Positions 8,088-16,762 are shown, numbered from the stretch's first letter. The stretch is 64,000 bases of DNA from an uncultured Alistipes sp. (GCA_947364365.1 CANASP010000009.1:1-64000), one strand, 5' to 3'. The notes: generated by a model not told the origin, from the letters alone. Numbers and translations are program-made.

Positions 8088-9512
8088 TTATTGCCCCGCG
8101 GCGGCGCGCCTGCGGAGCTTCACGACGTTCTCCACGTGGTGCGTGTGGGGGAACATGTCGACCGGCTGCACCGCCTCGACGCGGTAGGCGCCGTCCAGGA
8201 GCGCCAGGTCGCGCGCCTGCGTGGCGGGATTGCAGCTCACGTAGACGATCCGCTCGGGCGCCGCCCGCAGGATCACGTCGATGACGGGTTCGTCGACCCC
8301 CGCGCGCGGCGGGTCGAGGATGATGACGTCGGGACGACCGTTGGCCGCGACGAAGGCGTCGTCGAGCACCTCCTTCATGTCGCCGGCATAGAACCGCGTG
8401 TTGTCGATCCCGTTGAGCGCCGAGTTGATCTTCGCATCCTCGATCGCCTCGGGAACATACTCGATGCCCACCACCCGCGCGCAACGCGCCGCGCAGAAGT
8501 TGGCGATGGTTCCCGTGCCGGTGTAGAGGTCGTAGAGCACCTCCCCGGGCTTGGGGTCGGCAAACGAACGGGCCACCTTGTAGAGCTCGTAGGCCTGCTC
8601 CGAATTGGTCTGGTAGAACGACTTGGGCCCCACCTTGAAGCGCAGCCCCTCCATCTCTTCGAGAATGTGGTCCTTGCCGCGGTAGAGCACCGGATCGAGG
8701 TCGCCCACCGAGTCGTTCATCTTCTCGTTGACCACGTAGAAGAGCGACGTGATGGCGGGGAAACGCGCGGCCAGGTGGTCGAGCAGCGCCTCGATGCGCG
8801 GGCGGTCGTCGGCGCCGAAGACCACCACGACCATCACCTCGCCCGTCGAGGCCGTCCTCACGATCATGTTGCGCATCAGGCCGGTGTGGGCGCGGGCGTT
8901 GTGGAACGTGTAGCCGTGGTCCAGGCAGAAGCGCTTGGCTTCGAGACGGATGGCGTTCGACGGCTCGGGCTGCAACCAGCAGCGGTCGATGTCGAGCACC
9001 TTGTCGAACATCCCGGGGATGTGGAACCCTACGGCGGGCGCGGCGTCGAGCGGCGCCCCCGAGGCCACCTCCTCCTGCGTGAGCCAACGGCGGTCGGCGA
9101 AGGTGAATTCCAGCTTGTTGCGGTAGAACTGCGTCCGGACCGAGCCCAGACAGGGCGCCACCTCAGGCAGCTCGATCTTGCCGATACGCGCGAGCTGGTC
9201 GCGCACCTGCTCGCGTTTGAAGCGCAGCTGCTCGTCGTAGGGCAGGTTCTGCCACTTGCAGCCGCCGCAGACGCCGAAATGGGCGCAGAAGGGCTCCTCG
9301 CGCAGCGGCGAGCGCCGGACGTAGCGCACCACGTAACCCTCCATGAAGCGCCGGCGTTTCTGCCGGATCTGCACGTCGACCACATCGCCCGGGACGGTCA
9401 TCGGGACGAAGACCACCACGTCGTTCCAACGGCCCATCGCCTTCCCTTCGGCGGCCAGGGTCGTGATTTCCAATCCTTCGAGGAGCGGATAGTTCGCTTT
9501 CTTTCTTGCCAT
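8088..9512 (-). CDS. rlmD: 23S rRNA (uracil-C5)-methyltransferase RlmD-like
   Basis: This 474-residue SAM-dependent enzyme methylates uracil in 23S rRNA (U1939 in E. coli); a related tRNA or other rRNA uridine remains possible. It has an N-terminal TRAM domain (about 1-65). Iron-sulfur cysteines follow at C76, C82 and C85 in CAHFGVCGGC. The SAM-binding loop is VLYDLYTGTGTIANF, then LDPPRAG and the catalytic VSCNPATQARDL. Length and motif order fit the RumA/RlmD family. It has a consensus promoter just upstream. Confidence 0.92.
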   Translation of the reverse strand: MARKKANYPLLEGLEITTLAAEGKAMGRWNDVVVFVPMTVPGDVVDVQIRQKRRRFMEGYVVRYVRRSPLREEPFCAHFGVCGGCKWQNLPYDEQLRFKREQVRDQLARIGKIELPEVAPCLGSVRTQFYRNKLEFTFADRRWLTQEEVASGAPLDAAPAVGFHIPGMFDKVLDIDRCWLQPEPSNAIRLEAKRFCLDHGYTFHNARAHTGLMRNMIVRTASTGEVMVVVVFGADDRPRIEALLDHLAARFPAITSLFYVVNEKMNDSVGDLDPVLYRGKDHILEEMEGLRFKVGPKSFYQTNSEQAYELYKVARSFADPKPGEVLYDLYTGTGTIANFCAARCARVVGIEYVPEAIEDAKINSALNGIDNTRFYAGDMKEVLDDAFVAANGRPDVIILDPPRAGVDEPVIDVILRAAPERIVYVSCNPATQARDLALLDGAYRVEAVQPVDMFPHTHHVENVVKLRRRAAAGQ

Positions 9513-9533
9513 CTTATTTCATTGTTTCGGGGC

Positions 9534-9565
9534 CAAAAATACGGATAAGCGAGGGCAAAAGCAAA
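9534..9565 (-). promoter_or_regulatory. Promoter of rlmD
   Basis: On the minus strand TTTG (9565-9562), 20 bases, then TATTTTTG (9541-9534). The box lies 21 bp upstream of the rlmD ATG. Confidence 0.7.
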
Positions 9566-9659
9566 CTCGCCTGCATTTTGCCGAGCAGGAGTATTCAAGG
9601 CGAAGCCAAAGATACGGATTTATTTGCTCTTTGCCGACGCTTGGGAACATCCGAAGCGT

Positions 9660-9737
9660 CGCGGCCCGCAGCCACCCCGGCGGAGGGCCGCTCTTTTCGC
9701 TGTCGCTCGAAAAGCCGCCTCCGCTGGCTGCCGGCCG
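9660..9737. repeat. GC-rich intergenic palindromic repeat, copy 2
   Basis: Same orientation as copy 1. The left arm has core CCCGCAGCCACCCCGGCGG, and the right arm CCTCCGCTGGCTGCCGG is at about 9718-9735. Between them is a second small inverted pair (CTCTTTTCG / CGAAAAG). It lies between the esterase stop and the rlmD promoter. Nothing else is apparent in 9566-9745. Confidence 0.75.
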
Positions 9738-9745
9738 AAACGGGC

Positions 9746-11194
9746 TTACCGCACGTCGACCTCCACCGACGCCGGGAACAGGCGCAGCGGATCGAAGTAA
9801 AGGGCGCAGCTCTCGACCAGATTGCGCAGGTCGGGCGTCACCGTTCCGTTGTATCGCTCCACGCCGTTCACCCGCACCCGGACGGGCTTCGACAGGTCGA
9901 CCAGCCGCTCGTCGAGGTAGATCTTCACGCGCCCCTTCTCGGCGTCGGCATAGCTCTTCTTCACCCCGAGCTCCATCGTCCAGCCATCCTCCGAGACCGG
10001 CTCGCACGTCTCGACGGTCGCCACGCGCACACGCAGGTCGATCACGTTGTCGTCGCCCACCGTCATCTCGTAGCACGAGCGCACCATGTTGTCCGTGCGG
10101 TCGTCCGAGGGCTCCACCACCGCGAGGTTGTAGAAGCAGTCGCGGTAGCGGAGCTTCTCGCCCAGCGCATCGCCCATGCCGTAATTCTCCCAGTAGAGGT
10201 ATTTCGGCACGGCGCGGCGCGTGTAGCCCTTGAGCCAGGGGGTGGTCACCGTGTAGTCGCAGCCGTGCCCTTTGCCCGGCTGGAGGTCGATCTTGTGGAC
10301 GTAATAGCCGGGGTGGGCCTCCGCCAGCGCCGCCCACTCGTCGGCGGCCTTGCGCACCAGCCGCGAACGGCCGTACATCGTGTCCTCCTCGCCCGTCTGG
10401 AGGCAGAAGGCGATGTTGGCGCAATTCTCGGGCGGCGCCTGGAACAGCTGCTCGCCGCCCGCGATCGGTCCCGCACCGGCCAGGTAGTCGGCGTAGAACG
10501 ACGCCAGGCGCTGGCTGCCGTAGCCACCCTCCGAGATGCCTACGAAATAGACCCGCTCGGGATCGACGGTCCCCGAGACGAAACCCTGACGGATGACGCG
10601 CTCCCACGCCTCCTGGCGCGAGGGCGGGAACCAGCGGCACGACGTGCCGCCCTTGGGGCTGCGGGGGATGAAGTAGAGCGACGGGGCGTCGGCGAAGTAG
10701 TGGCACCACGCCAGCCCGGCCTGCCACTCGGACAGCGCCTCGCCCGAACCGTGGAGGTAGATGAAGAGCGGATAGCCCGCCGCGGGGCGGTCGCCCTTCG
10801 AGGCGTAGACGAAGTTCATGGCCCCGTCGGGCAGCGTCCACGCGCCGTCGGGGCGCGCGATGTCGTCCCAGCGCTGAACGTCGGCATGGGGCGACGGAGC
10901 GGGAAGCTGAGGTTCGTCGGCCGCCTTCACCGTCTTCGACCAGAGGGCCCAGACCCGGGCCGAAGCCTCGGCCAGCTCGTCGGCCGCGAGCGATTCCGAA
11001 CGGTCGTACTCGGCCTGCTCGCCCCGCAGCCGCGCCGCGAAATAGGTCTCAATGGCGGGGTCTTCGATCTCGATCCCGGGTTCGGGCTCGGGTTCGGGTT
11101 TCGGATCGGTATCGGGTCCGTCCGACGAACAGGCCGCTGCGCCGATACCCATCATCAGCCACAGCGCTCCAAAAATCAGCAATGTCTTTTTCAT
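9746..11194 (-). CDS. Secreted alpha/beta-hydrolase lipoprotein (predicted esterase/peptidase)
   Basis: The 482-residue protein starts with a lipoprotein signal peptide (lipidated Cys at 22, in GAAACSS), then a Pro/Glu repeat linker (PKPEPEPEPG). The body carries an alpha/beta-hydrolase core. FIYLHGSG marks the oxyanion-hole region and GISEGG the nucleophile elbow, with Ser221. The layout resembles PHB-depolymerase/feruloyl-esterase-like enzymes, and the C-terminal part (about 350-482) looks like an added beta-rich domain. The substrate is unknown, and it is probably anchored in the outer membrane. It has no close operon partner; AT- and GC-rich repeats sit upstream. Confidence 0.75.
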   Translation of the reverse strand: MKKTLLIFGALWLMMGIGAAACSSDGPDTDPKPEPEPEPGIEIEDPAIETYFAARLRGEQAEYDRSESLAADELAEASARVWALWSKTVKAADEPQLPAPSPHADVQRWDDIARPDGAWTLPDGAMNFVYASKGDRPAAGYPLFIYLHGSGEALSEWQAGLAWCHYFADAPSLYFIPRSPKGGTSCRWFPPSRQEAWERVIRQGFVSGTVDPERVYFVGISEGGYGSQRLASFYADYLAGAGPIAGGEQLFQAPPENCANIAFCLQTGEEDTMYGRSRLVRKAADEWAALAEAHPGYYVHKIDLQPGKGHGCDYTVTTPWLKGYTRRAVPKYLYWENYGMGDALGEKLRYRDCFYNLAVVEPSDDRTDNMVRSCYEMTVGDDNVIDLRVRVATVETCEPVSEDGWTMELGVKKSYADAEKGRVKIYLDERLVDLSKPVRVRVNGVERYNGTVTPDLRNLVESCALYFDPLRLFPASVEVDVR

Positions 11195-11203
11195 GATATA
11201 TCT

Positions 11204-11339
11204 ACTTAATTTTCAATTTTCAACCTTCTGCGGGCGCTCGACTTCGCTCCCGGTCCGCAGCCAGCGGAGGGGCTGGCGAGCCTTCTGCGAGCCGGGCGGC
11301 CCTCCCACAATTTTTAATTCTTAATTTTTAATTGTTAAT
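11204..11339. repeat. Compound intergenic repeat: AT-rich motif, GC palindrome, AT-rich motif
   Basis: 11204-11224 is a TTTTCAA-type AT-rich tandem. 11251-11304 is a shortened copy of the GC element in opposite orientation to copies 1 and 2 (CGGTCCGCAGCCAGCGGAGG, then GGGCGGCCCTCC). 11311-11330 is TTTTTAATTCTTAATTTTTA, of which 18 bases recur exactly at 48122-48139. The right edge overlaps the last codons of the downstream-lying minus-strand gene. Confidence 0.65.
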
Positions 11340-12468
11340 CGTTTCTCTTCGCCCGTTGCCGCACGCCGCCCAGCCAGAAGCCCAGCGCGAACGGTCCGCC
11401 GACGATGACCAGGAAGGCGACGATGAGCCAGAAGACGATCCGCCCGACCAGCCCCGGCACGGCGTCGAGCGCCGTGCGCAACAGCCCCTCGACCGCTGCG
11501 CGGAGCTGCTCGACCAACGCCTCGCGCTCCGAGGTGACATAGCGCTGCAACTCGCTCCGCTGGCGCTCCACACCGTAGAAGGCGTTGTCCACCGAGGCGT
11601 TCATCACGCGCATGAGCTGCGCCGCCTGCTCGTTGATCTCCGAAAGCAGCGCCTCGGAGATCTCGGGCAGGTGCTCGGCCACGATCACGATCCGCCCGAA
11701 ATTGCGTTCGAGCGAGTCGAGCCGCGCCCCCAGCTGCGTGCGCGTGCTGTCCTGTCCCAGGCGGATCTCGACCATCTCCTTGGTCCACCCCACCGTGTTG
11801 GCGATCTGCTGCGTCTGGCCGCTCACCCGGTCGTTGATGTCCGACAGCACCTCGGCGATCGTCCCCGTGGCGAAATCGGCCTCCGCGCCGTTGGCCTGCA
11901 GGAACTCGATCCACGCCAGCGTCGTATTGTCGTTGCCGTCGACCGTGCCGCCCGCCGGGTTGGCCGCCACATAGTCGGCCACGAAACGCTTCATGAGCTC
12001 GTAGCGGCCCTCCGGGAGCGCCTCGCGGGCCAGCTGCGCGGCGCGCTTTTCGAGCCGCGACGCCGTGGCGCGCGCCAGGGGGCTCTGCTCGCCGAAGAGC
12101 AGCGAGTCGGGCAGCGCGCGGAAGGCCGCGTTCATCCTCCGGCAGAGGATCCACATGTCGGCCATCGCCACCTCGGGGTTGCTCTGCATGGCGGCCGTCA
12201 CCCCGGCGCGCGAGGCGCGGATCTTCCACTGCACGGCTGCCAGCCGCACCCCGATGTCGGACGACGTCGCCGCCACCGAATCGGCCGCCCGCGACACCTC
12301 GCCCGAGAAATCGTAGTAGAAACCGCGGGTCAGCACGCGCGCCGTCGCCGCTTCGCGCGGCAGCGGGGTTTCGCCGCCCACCGAAACCTTCAGCAGCGAG
12401 CATCCGGCGAACGCAGCCGCCGCGAGCAGCGCCGCTCCGTATCGTAAAACGTTTTTCATCGTATCCAT
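11335..12468 (-). CDS. Lipoprotein of unknown function with C-terminal membrane helix
   Basis: I do not recognise the family. The 377-residue protein has a lipoprotein signal with the predicted lipidated Cys at 23 (AAAAFAGCS). A long, mostly helical Glu/Arg/Leu-rich region follows, including likely coiled coil around 250-330. Near the C-terminus is one strong hydrophobic helix (IVFWLIVAFLVIVGGPFALG) followed by the basic tail RQRAKRND. The ATG at 12468 is used; one three codons later at 12459 is equally possible. It is divergent from the MBL hydrolase gene. The combination of lipobox and terminal helix is unusual. Confidence 0.7.
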   Translation of the reverse strand: MDTMKNVLRYGAALLAAAAFAGCSLLKVSVGGETPLPREAATARVLTRGFYYDFSGEVSRAADSVAATSSDIGVRLAAVQWKIRASRAGVTAAMQSNPEVAMADMWILCRRMNAAFRALPDSLLFGEQSPLARATASRLEKRAAQLAREALPEGRYELMKRFVADYVAANPAGGTVDGNDNTTLAWIEFLQANGAEADFATGTIAEVLSDINDRVSGQTQQIANTVGWTKEMVEIRLGQDSTRTQLGARLDSLERNFGRIVIVAEHLPEISEALLSEINEQAAQLMRVMNASVDNAFYGVERQRSELQRYVTSEREALVEQLRAAVEGLLRTALDAVPGLVGRIVFWLIVAFLVIVGGPFALGFWLGGVRQRAKRND

Positions 12469-12547
12469 CGCAATCTCGCACCGCGGGGTTCGTCGGGTTC
12501 CATGACCGAAATACCCCGTTGGGGAGGTAAAGGTAACTAAAATTTCG

Positions 12548-12555
12548 TATCTTCG
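12548..12555 (+). promoter_or_regulatory. Possible -7 element for the MBL hydrolase gene
   Basis: TATCTTCG differs from TAnnTTTG at one position and lies 19 bp before the ATG at 12575. No TTTG is found at the right distance upstream, so this is a weak call. Confidence 0.35.
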
Positions 12556-12574
12556 CACCGAAAACCCGCGACTT

Positions 12575-13243
12575 ATGAAAATCGCCTGCCTCACATTCAA
12601 CCCCATTCAGGAGAACACCTACGTCGTCTGGGACGACACGAAGGAGTGCGTCGTCATCGACGCCGGCAACTCCGACGCCCGCGAAAACACCGCCCTGGAC
12701 AACTTCATCGCCGACCACGGCCTCCGTCCGGTGCTGGCGGTCAACACCCACGGCCACTTCGACCACACGCTGGGCGTCGCCCACCTCAAGGAGCGCTACG
12801 GCATCCCCTTCGCCCTCTCGGCCAAAGACCGCTTTCTGGTCGACAACGCCCAGACGAGCGGCTCGGTCTTCGGCGTGAAGATCGGCGCGATGCCCTCGAC
12901 CGACATCGACCTCTCGACGCTCGACGAGGTGCGCTTCGGCACGACGACCCTCCGCGTCATCCCCACGCCGGGCCATACGCCGGGCCACGTGGCGCTCTAC
13001 GAACCCGCGACCAAGGCGCTCTTCACGGGCGACACGCTCTTCCGCGAATCGATCGGCCGCACCGACCTGCCGGGCGGCGACTACTCGTGGATCATGCGCT
13101 CGATCCTCGAAAAGCTCCTCCCGCTGGGCGACGAGGTGAAGGTCTACCCCGGCCACGGCCCCGAGACCACGCTCGGCCACGAAACGCTCTACAACCCCTT
13201 CGTCGTCGAGGTGCTCAACGACGAGGTCAACTACCGCAGCTGA
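12575..13243 (+). CDS. MBL-fold metallo-hydrolase (glyoxalase II-like)
   Basis: The 222-residue metallo-beta-lactamase-fold hydrolase has the metal-binding box THGHFDH. PTPGHTPGHV, TGDTLF and the C-terminal PGHGPETT follow, completing the usual ligand set. The small size and the start (MKIACLTFNPIQENTYVVWD) fit the YcbL-like hydroxyacylglutathione-hydrolase-related group. The true substrate is not determined by sequence. The FkbM methyltransferase gene follows after 2 bp and is probably co-transcribed. Confidence 0.9.
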   Translation: MKIACLTFNPIQENTYVVWDDTKECVVIDAGNSDARENTALDNFIADHGLRPVLAVNTHGHFDHTLGVAHLKERYGIPFALSAKDRFLVDNAQTSGSVFGVKIGAMPSTDIDLSTLDEVRFGTTTLRVIPTPGHTPGHVALYEPATKALFTGDTLFRESIGRTDLPGGDYSWIMRSILEKLLPLGDEVKVYPGHGPETTLGHETLYNPFVVEVLNDEVNYRS

Positions 13244-13245
13244 CC

Positions 13246-13971
13246 GTGGGCGCGCTTCTCCACAGACTGCTCTACCGGCTGCTCCCGCTCGAAGGCTACC
13301 TGCGCGCGGTGAGCCGGCTGTTCTTCCTCTACCGGCGGCTGGGGCTGGGACGTTACGCGCCGGCCACGGAGTATGTCTACCACCTGCCGCAGCTGGTCCG
13401 CGCGGGCGACGTCTGCATCGACATCGGCGCCAACCTGGGCTACTACGCCCGTCCGCTCGCGCGGCTGGCGGGTCCCGCGGGACGCGTCTACGCCGTCGAG
13501 CCCGTCGGGCCCGTCCTCGCCGTCCTGCGCCGCAACCTCCGCCGCTGCAAGAACGTCGAGATCCTCCCCTACGCCCTGGGGACGGAGAACCGGACGATCA
13601 CCATGGCCAACGACTCGGCCCGCGAGACGGGCTACTTCGGCACGGGACGGAACTTCGTCAAGGAGGGCGGCGCCGAGGCGCAGTCGGAGTTCCGCGCCGA
13701 GATGCGGCGCGGCAGCGAGCTCTTCGCCGCGTTCGACCGCCTCGACTTCGTCAAGTGCGACATCGAGGGCTACGAAGTGGTGGTGATAAACGAAATGCGC
13801 CCGCTGCTCGAACGCTTCCGCCCCACGGTGCTCGTCGAGACGGGCGGCGCGAACCGCCGGCAGATCGTCGCGCTCTTCACCGCGCTGGGCTACCGCGGCT
13901 TCACGCTCGACCACGGCCGCGAGGTCCCGCTCGCCGGCACGTCGGACAAGGACATCGTTTTCCGCCCCTGA
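13246..13971 (+). CDS. FkbM family methyltransferase
   Basis: This is a SAM-dependent methyltransferase of the FkbM type, often acting on sugars or secondary metabolites. The proposed start is the GTG at 13246, two bases after the previous stop, giving 241 residues. The in-frame ATG further upstream lies inside the previous gene in another frame. Motif I is [14 protein letters not shown], then [21 protein letters not shown] and the final [11 protein letters not shown]. The N-terminal roughly 40 residues are hydrophobic/basic and may form a membrane-associating helix. The substrate is unknown. Confidence 0.85.
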   Translation: MGALLHRLLYRLLPLEGYLRAVSRLFFLYRRLGLGRYAPATEYVYHLPQLVRAGDVCIDIGANLGYYARPLARLAGPAGRVYAVEPVGPVLAVLRRNLRRCKNVEILPYALGTENRTITMANDSARETGYFGTGRNFVKEGGAEAQSEFRAEMRRGSELFAAFDRLDFVKCDIEGYEVVVINEMRPLLERFRPTVLVETGGANRRQIVALFTALGYRGFTLDHGREVPLAGTSDKDIVFRP

Positions 13972-13992
13972 TAAGCCATCCATTCGCTTCTC

Positions 13993-14155
13993 CGCCCGCA
14001 GCCGGCGGAGGCGCGGCCTTTCGAGCCGCACGAAAAGAGCGGCCCTCCGCACCGGACGACTGCTCTCCGCCGCTTCGGACAAGCCCGAGACCGGCTCGTG
14101 CGACGACCGAAACGGACTATTTCATTTTCCATTTTCCATTTTCAACTTTCAACTA
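13993..14155. repeat. Compound intergenic repeat upstream of trmD
   Basis: 13993-14056 is a diverged GC-rich element (CCCGCAGCCGGCGGAGG, later GCGGCCCTCCGC) with an internal hairpin-like pair (TTTCGAG / CGAAAAG). 14119-14155 is an AT-rich tandem of TTTTCCA/TTTTCAA units ending 3 bp before the trmD ATG, so it includes the translation start region. Confidence 0.6.
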
Positions 14156-14158
14156 TCC

Positions 14159-14836
14159 ATGCGCATCGATATCATCACCGTCGTTCCCGAACTCATGACC
14201 TCGCCGCTCAACGAGTCGATCCTCAAGCGGGCGCAGGAGAAAGGGCTCGTCGAGATCGTCGTCCACAACCTCCACGACTACGCCCACGACCGCCGCAAGA
14301 CCACCGACGACTACCCCTTCGGCGGCGAGGCGGGGATGGTCATGAAGTGCGAGCCGGTCTTCGAGCTCATCGAGAAGCTCCAGGCGGAGCGCACCTACGA
14401 CGAGGTGATCTACACCTCGCCCGACGGCGTCCGCTACGACCAGCACGAGGCCAACCGCCTCTCGACGCTCGACAACATCATCATCCTCTGCGGCCACTAC
14501 AAGGGCATCGACCACCGCATCCGCGAGCACCTCGTAACGCGCGAGATCTCGATCGGCGACTACGTCCTCACGGGAGGCGAGCTGGCCGCCTGCATCATCG
14601 CCGACTCGGTCGTGAGGATCATCCCCGGGGCGATCGGCGACGAGGCCTCGGCCCTCACCGACTCGTTCCAGGACAACCTGCTCGCCCCGCCCGTCTACAC
14701 CCGCCCTGCCGAATTCCGCGGCTGGCGGGTCCCCGACGTGCTGCTCTCGGGCAACTTCGCCCAGATCGCCCGCTGGCAGGAGGAACAGGCCTGGGAGCGC
14801 ACCCGAAGGCTGCGGCCCGATCTGATAGAGGAGTAG
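14159..14836 (+). CDS. trmD: tRNA (guanine37-N1)-methyltransferase
   Basis: TrmD makes m1G37 next to the anticodon and so prevents frameshifting. The 225-residue length and start ([13 protein letters not shown]) are standard. The trefoil-knot SAM site is visible as [12 protein letters not shown] and [26 protein letters not shown] is the conserved substrate-side loop, and [13 protein letters not shown] is the usual C-terminal domain motif. It is a single gene with short AT-rich repeats on both sides in inverted orientation. Nothing resembling rimM or rplS, its frequent partners elsewhere, is adjacent. Confidence 0.97.
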   Translation: MRIDIITVVPELMTSPLNESILKRAQEKGLVEIVVHNLHDYAHDRRKTTDDYPFGGEAGMVMKCEPVFELIEKLQAERTYDEVIYTSPDGVRYDQHEANRLSTLDNIIILCGHYKGIDHRIREHLVTREISIGDYVLTGGELAACIIADSVVRIIPGAIGDEASALTDSFQDNLLAPPVYTRPAEFRGWRVPDVLLSGNFAQIARWQEEQAWERTRRLRPDLIEE

Positions 14837-14888
14837 ATTGAAAGTTGAAAATTGAAAGTTGAAAATTGAAAATTGAAAATGGGAAATT
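14837..14888. repeat. AT-rich tandem repeat after trmD
   Basis: Units of GAAAGTT and GAAAATT repeat about seven times. The array is the reverse complement of the TTTTCAA/CTTTCAA units just before trmD. From 14889 to the terminator at 15015 I see only GC-rich sequence, possibly a degraded copy of the GC element (about 14893-14955). Confidence 0.7.
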
Positions 14889-15014
14889 AAATCCCGGCCG
14901 GAGGCTGCGTCCGCCGACTCCGGCGAGCCGCCCCGGGCCTTCGGCGAGCCGCTATCGCGTCGAATACCGCCCTGCCGCCCGCCATCGGACACACCCGACC
15001 CGACACAAAAACGA

Positions 15015-15041
15015 GCGCGCCCCGAAAGGGGACGCGCTTTT
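15015..15041. terminator. Bidirectional intrinsic terminator between trmD and the sulfatase gene
   Basis: GCGCG+CCCC pairs with GGGG+CGCGC around a GAAA loop, with one bulged A. There are four Ts on the plus side and an A-run (Ts on the minus strand) on the other. It serves two convergent genes. Confidence 0.8.
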
Positions 15042-15064
15042 CTTTCGGCAGAAGACCGCAACGG

Positions 15065-16639
15065 CTACTCCGCCACGGCGAAGCGGTTCATCTCCAGCCC
15101 CACCCGGTCGTCGTACTGCTCCTGCAACCGCACCAGCTCCCTCTGCAGACGCTGCTGCTCGACGGCGTACTCGGCCCGGCCGTAGAGGTTGTGCAGCTCC
15201 GAGGGATCGTTCTCCAGATCGTAGAGCTCCCAATGGTCGATGTCGTTGTAGAAGTGGATGAGCTTCCACCGCTCGTCGCGCACGCCGTAGTGGCGCTTGA
15301 CCATGTGCTCGGCCGGATATTCGTAGAAGTGGTAGTAGAGCGACCGCCGCCAGTCGGCCGGCTTCTCGCCCCGCAGCAGCGGCAACAGCGACACGCCGTG
15401 AATCTCCTCGGGCACTTCGACGCCTGCCAGCTCGAGGAACGTCGGCGCGTAGTCGATGTTCTGCACCAGGGCATCGATATCGCCCCGCACGCCGCCCGGC
15501 ATGCGCATCACCAGCGGCGTGCGCATCGACTCCTCGTACATGAAACGCTTGTCGAACCACCCGTGCTCGCCCATGTAGAAGCCCTGGTCGGAGGTGTAGA
15601 CCACCAGCGTGTTGTCGGCGAGGCCCTTCTCGTCGAGGTAGTCGAGCAGACGGCCCACCTGGTCGTCGAGCGACTTGAGCGTCTTCAGATAGTCGCGCAT
15701 GTAGCGCGTGTACTTCCACTTGGCCCGCTCGCGCCCCTGGGGATTCGTGCGGAAGAACTCCTCGCGGATCGGCCCGTAGAAGGCCTCCCACTTGGCCCGC
15801 TGGTCGGGATTCATGCGGCCGACGAAGGCCTCGTAGGTCGAGGTCAGCCGCGTATGCTGGTCCTCGCGCCACATCTTGAGGTCGTAGACGGGATCCATGT
15901 CGATGTCCGAGGCGATCGACATCTCCTGCGCCGCGGCGGCCGGACGCCCCTCGTAGTCGTCGAAGAAGGTCGCGGGCAGCTCGAACTCGCGGTCCTCGTA
16001 GAGCGCCAGGTTGCACGTGTCGGCCATCCAGTTGCGGTGCTGCGCCTTGTGGTGCACGAGCAGGCAGAAGGGTTTCGAGGGGTCGTGCTCCTTCTCGAGC
16101 CACTCGATGCTCTTGTCGGTGATGAGGTTCGTGAGGTAGCCCTCCACGCGCACCGTGTCGCCCGTCTGGCGGATGAAGCGCGGGTTGTAGTAGTCGCCCT
16201 GCCCGGGGACGATCTCCCAGTGGTCGAAGCCCGTGGGGATGCTGCCCAGGTGCCATTTGCCGATGATCGCCGTCTCGTAGCCGGCCCCTTGCAGGAGCTT
16301 GGGGAAGGTCGTCTGCGATCCGTCGAAGGCCGCGCAGTAGGTGTTGTCGGTATACCCGTTGGCGTGCGAGTGCTTGCCCGTGATCATGCAGGCGCGCGAG
16401 GGGCCGCTCAGCGAGTTGGCCACGAAGCTCTGGGTGAAACGCACGCCGTCGGCGGCGATGCGGTCGAGGTTGGGCGTCGAGGCGTAGCGACGGTCGTAGC
16501 AGCTCATCATCTGGGCCGTATGGTCGTCGGTCATGATATAGAGGATGTTCATCGGTTGCGCCGGGCGCGGAGCGCGGGCGCAGCCCGTCGCGGCGGCGGC
16601 CGCCAGGCCGCCCAACAGCAGGAATCGGTCGGATCGCAT
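15065..16639 (-). CDS. Sulfatase (family S1), serine-type, lipoprotein
   Basis: The 524-residue S1 sulfatase has an N-terminal lipoprotein signal (Cys20 in AATGCAR), so it is probably surface- or periplasm-anchored. The metal-binding start is NILYIMTDDHTAQ. The formylglycine motif is S78-G-P80-S-R82, that is, serine rather than cysteine at the modified position, and TGKHSH follows. Ser-type sulfatases need an anaerobic radical SAM maturase; a candidate lies at 48152-49417. The late motif YTSDQGFYMGEHGW with Lys/Phe following is also typical. The substrate (a sulfated glycan) is not predictable here. Confidence 0.93.
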   Translation of the reverse strand: MRSDRFLLLGGLAAAAATGCARAPRPAQPMNILYIMTDDHTAQMMSCYDRRYASTPNLDRIAADGVRFTQSFVANSLSGPSRACMITGKHSHANGYTDNTYCAAFDGSQTTFPKLLQGAGYETAIIGKWHLGSIPTGFDHWEIVPGQGDYYNPRFIRQTGDTVRVEGYLTNLITDKSIEWLEKEHDPSKPFCLLVHHKAQHRNWMADTCNLALYEDREFELPATFFDDYEGRPAAAAQEMSIASDIDMDPVYDLKMWREDQHTRLTSTYEAFVGRMNPDQRAKWEAFYGPIREEFFRTNPQGRERAKWKYTRYMRDYLKTLKSLDDQVGRLLDYLDEKGLADNTLVVYTSDQGFYMGEHGWFDKRFMYEESMRTPLVMRMPGGVRGDIDALVQNIDYAPTFLELAGVEVPEEIHGVSLLPLLRGEKPADWRRSLYYHFYEYPAEHMVKRHYGVRDERWKLIHFYNDIDHWELYDLENDPSELHNLYGRAEYAVEQQRLQRELVRLQEQYDDRVGLEMNRFAVAE

Positions 16640-16679
16640 GGATCGAAAATTTTGCCGGCCGCGACATGCGGCCGTAACA

Positions 16680-16710
16680 CAAAGATAACGATTCGCGGCG
16701 AAATACCCAA
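16680..16710 (-). promoter_or_regulatory. Promoter of the sulfatase gene
   Basis: On the minus strand, TTG (16710-16708), 20 bases, then a perfect TATCTTTG (16687-16680). Predicted leader to the ATG at 16639 is about 35 nt. Confidence 0.65.
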
Positions 16711-16726
16711 TTTATCGCGCGAAAGT

Positions 16727-16757
16727 TTTGCCGCCGCCGCGGGATTCGTTAAATTTG
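16727..16757 (+). promoter_or_regulatory. Promoter of lpxB, nearly leaderless
   Basis: TTTG (16727-16730), 19 bases, then TAAATTTG (16750-16757). The ATG at 16763 is only 5 bp after the box, so the transcript would begin at or next to the start codon. Confidence 0.7.
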
Positions 16758-16762
16758 TTCCC

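Noticed and set aside
14837..14888. A CRISPR array after trmD
   Set aside because: The units are 7 bases long with no unique spacers and no cas genes are present; it is an AT-rich tandem.
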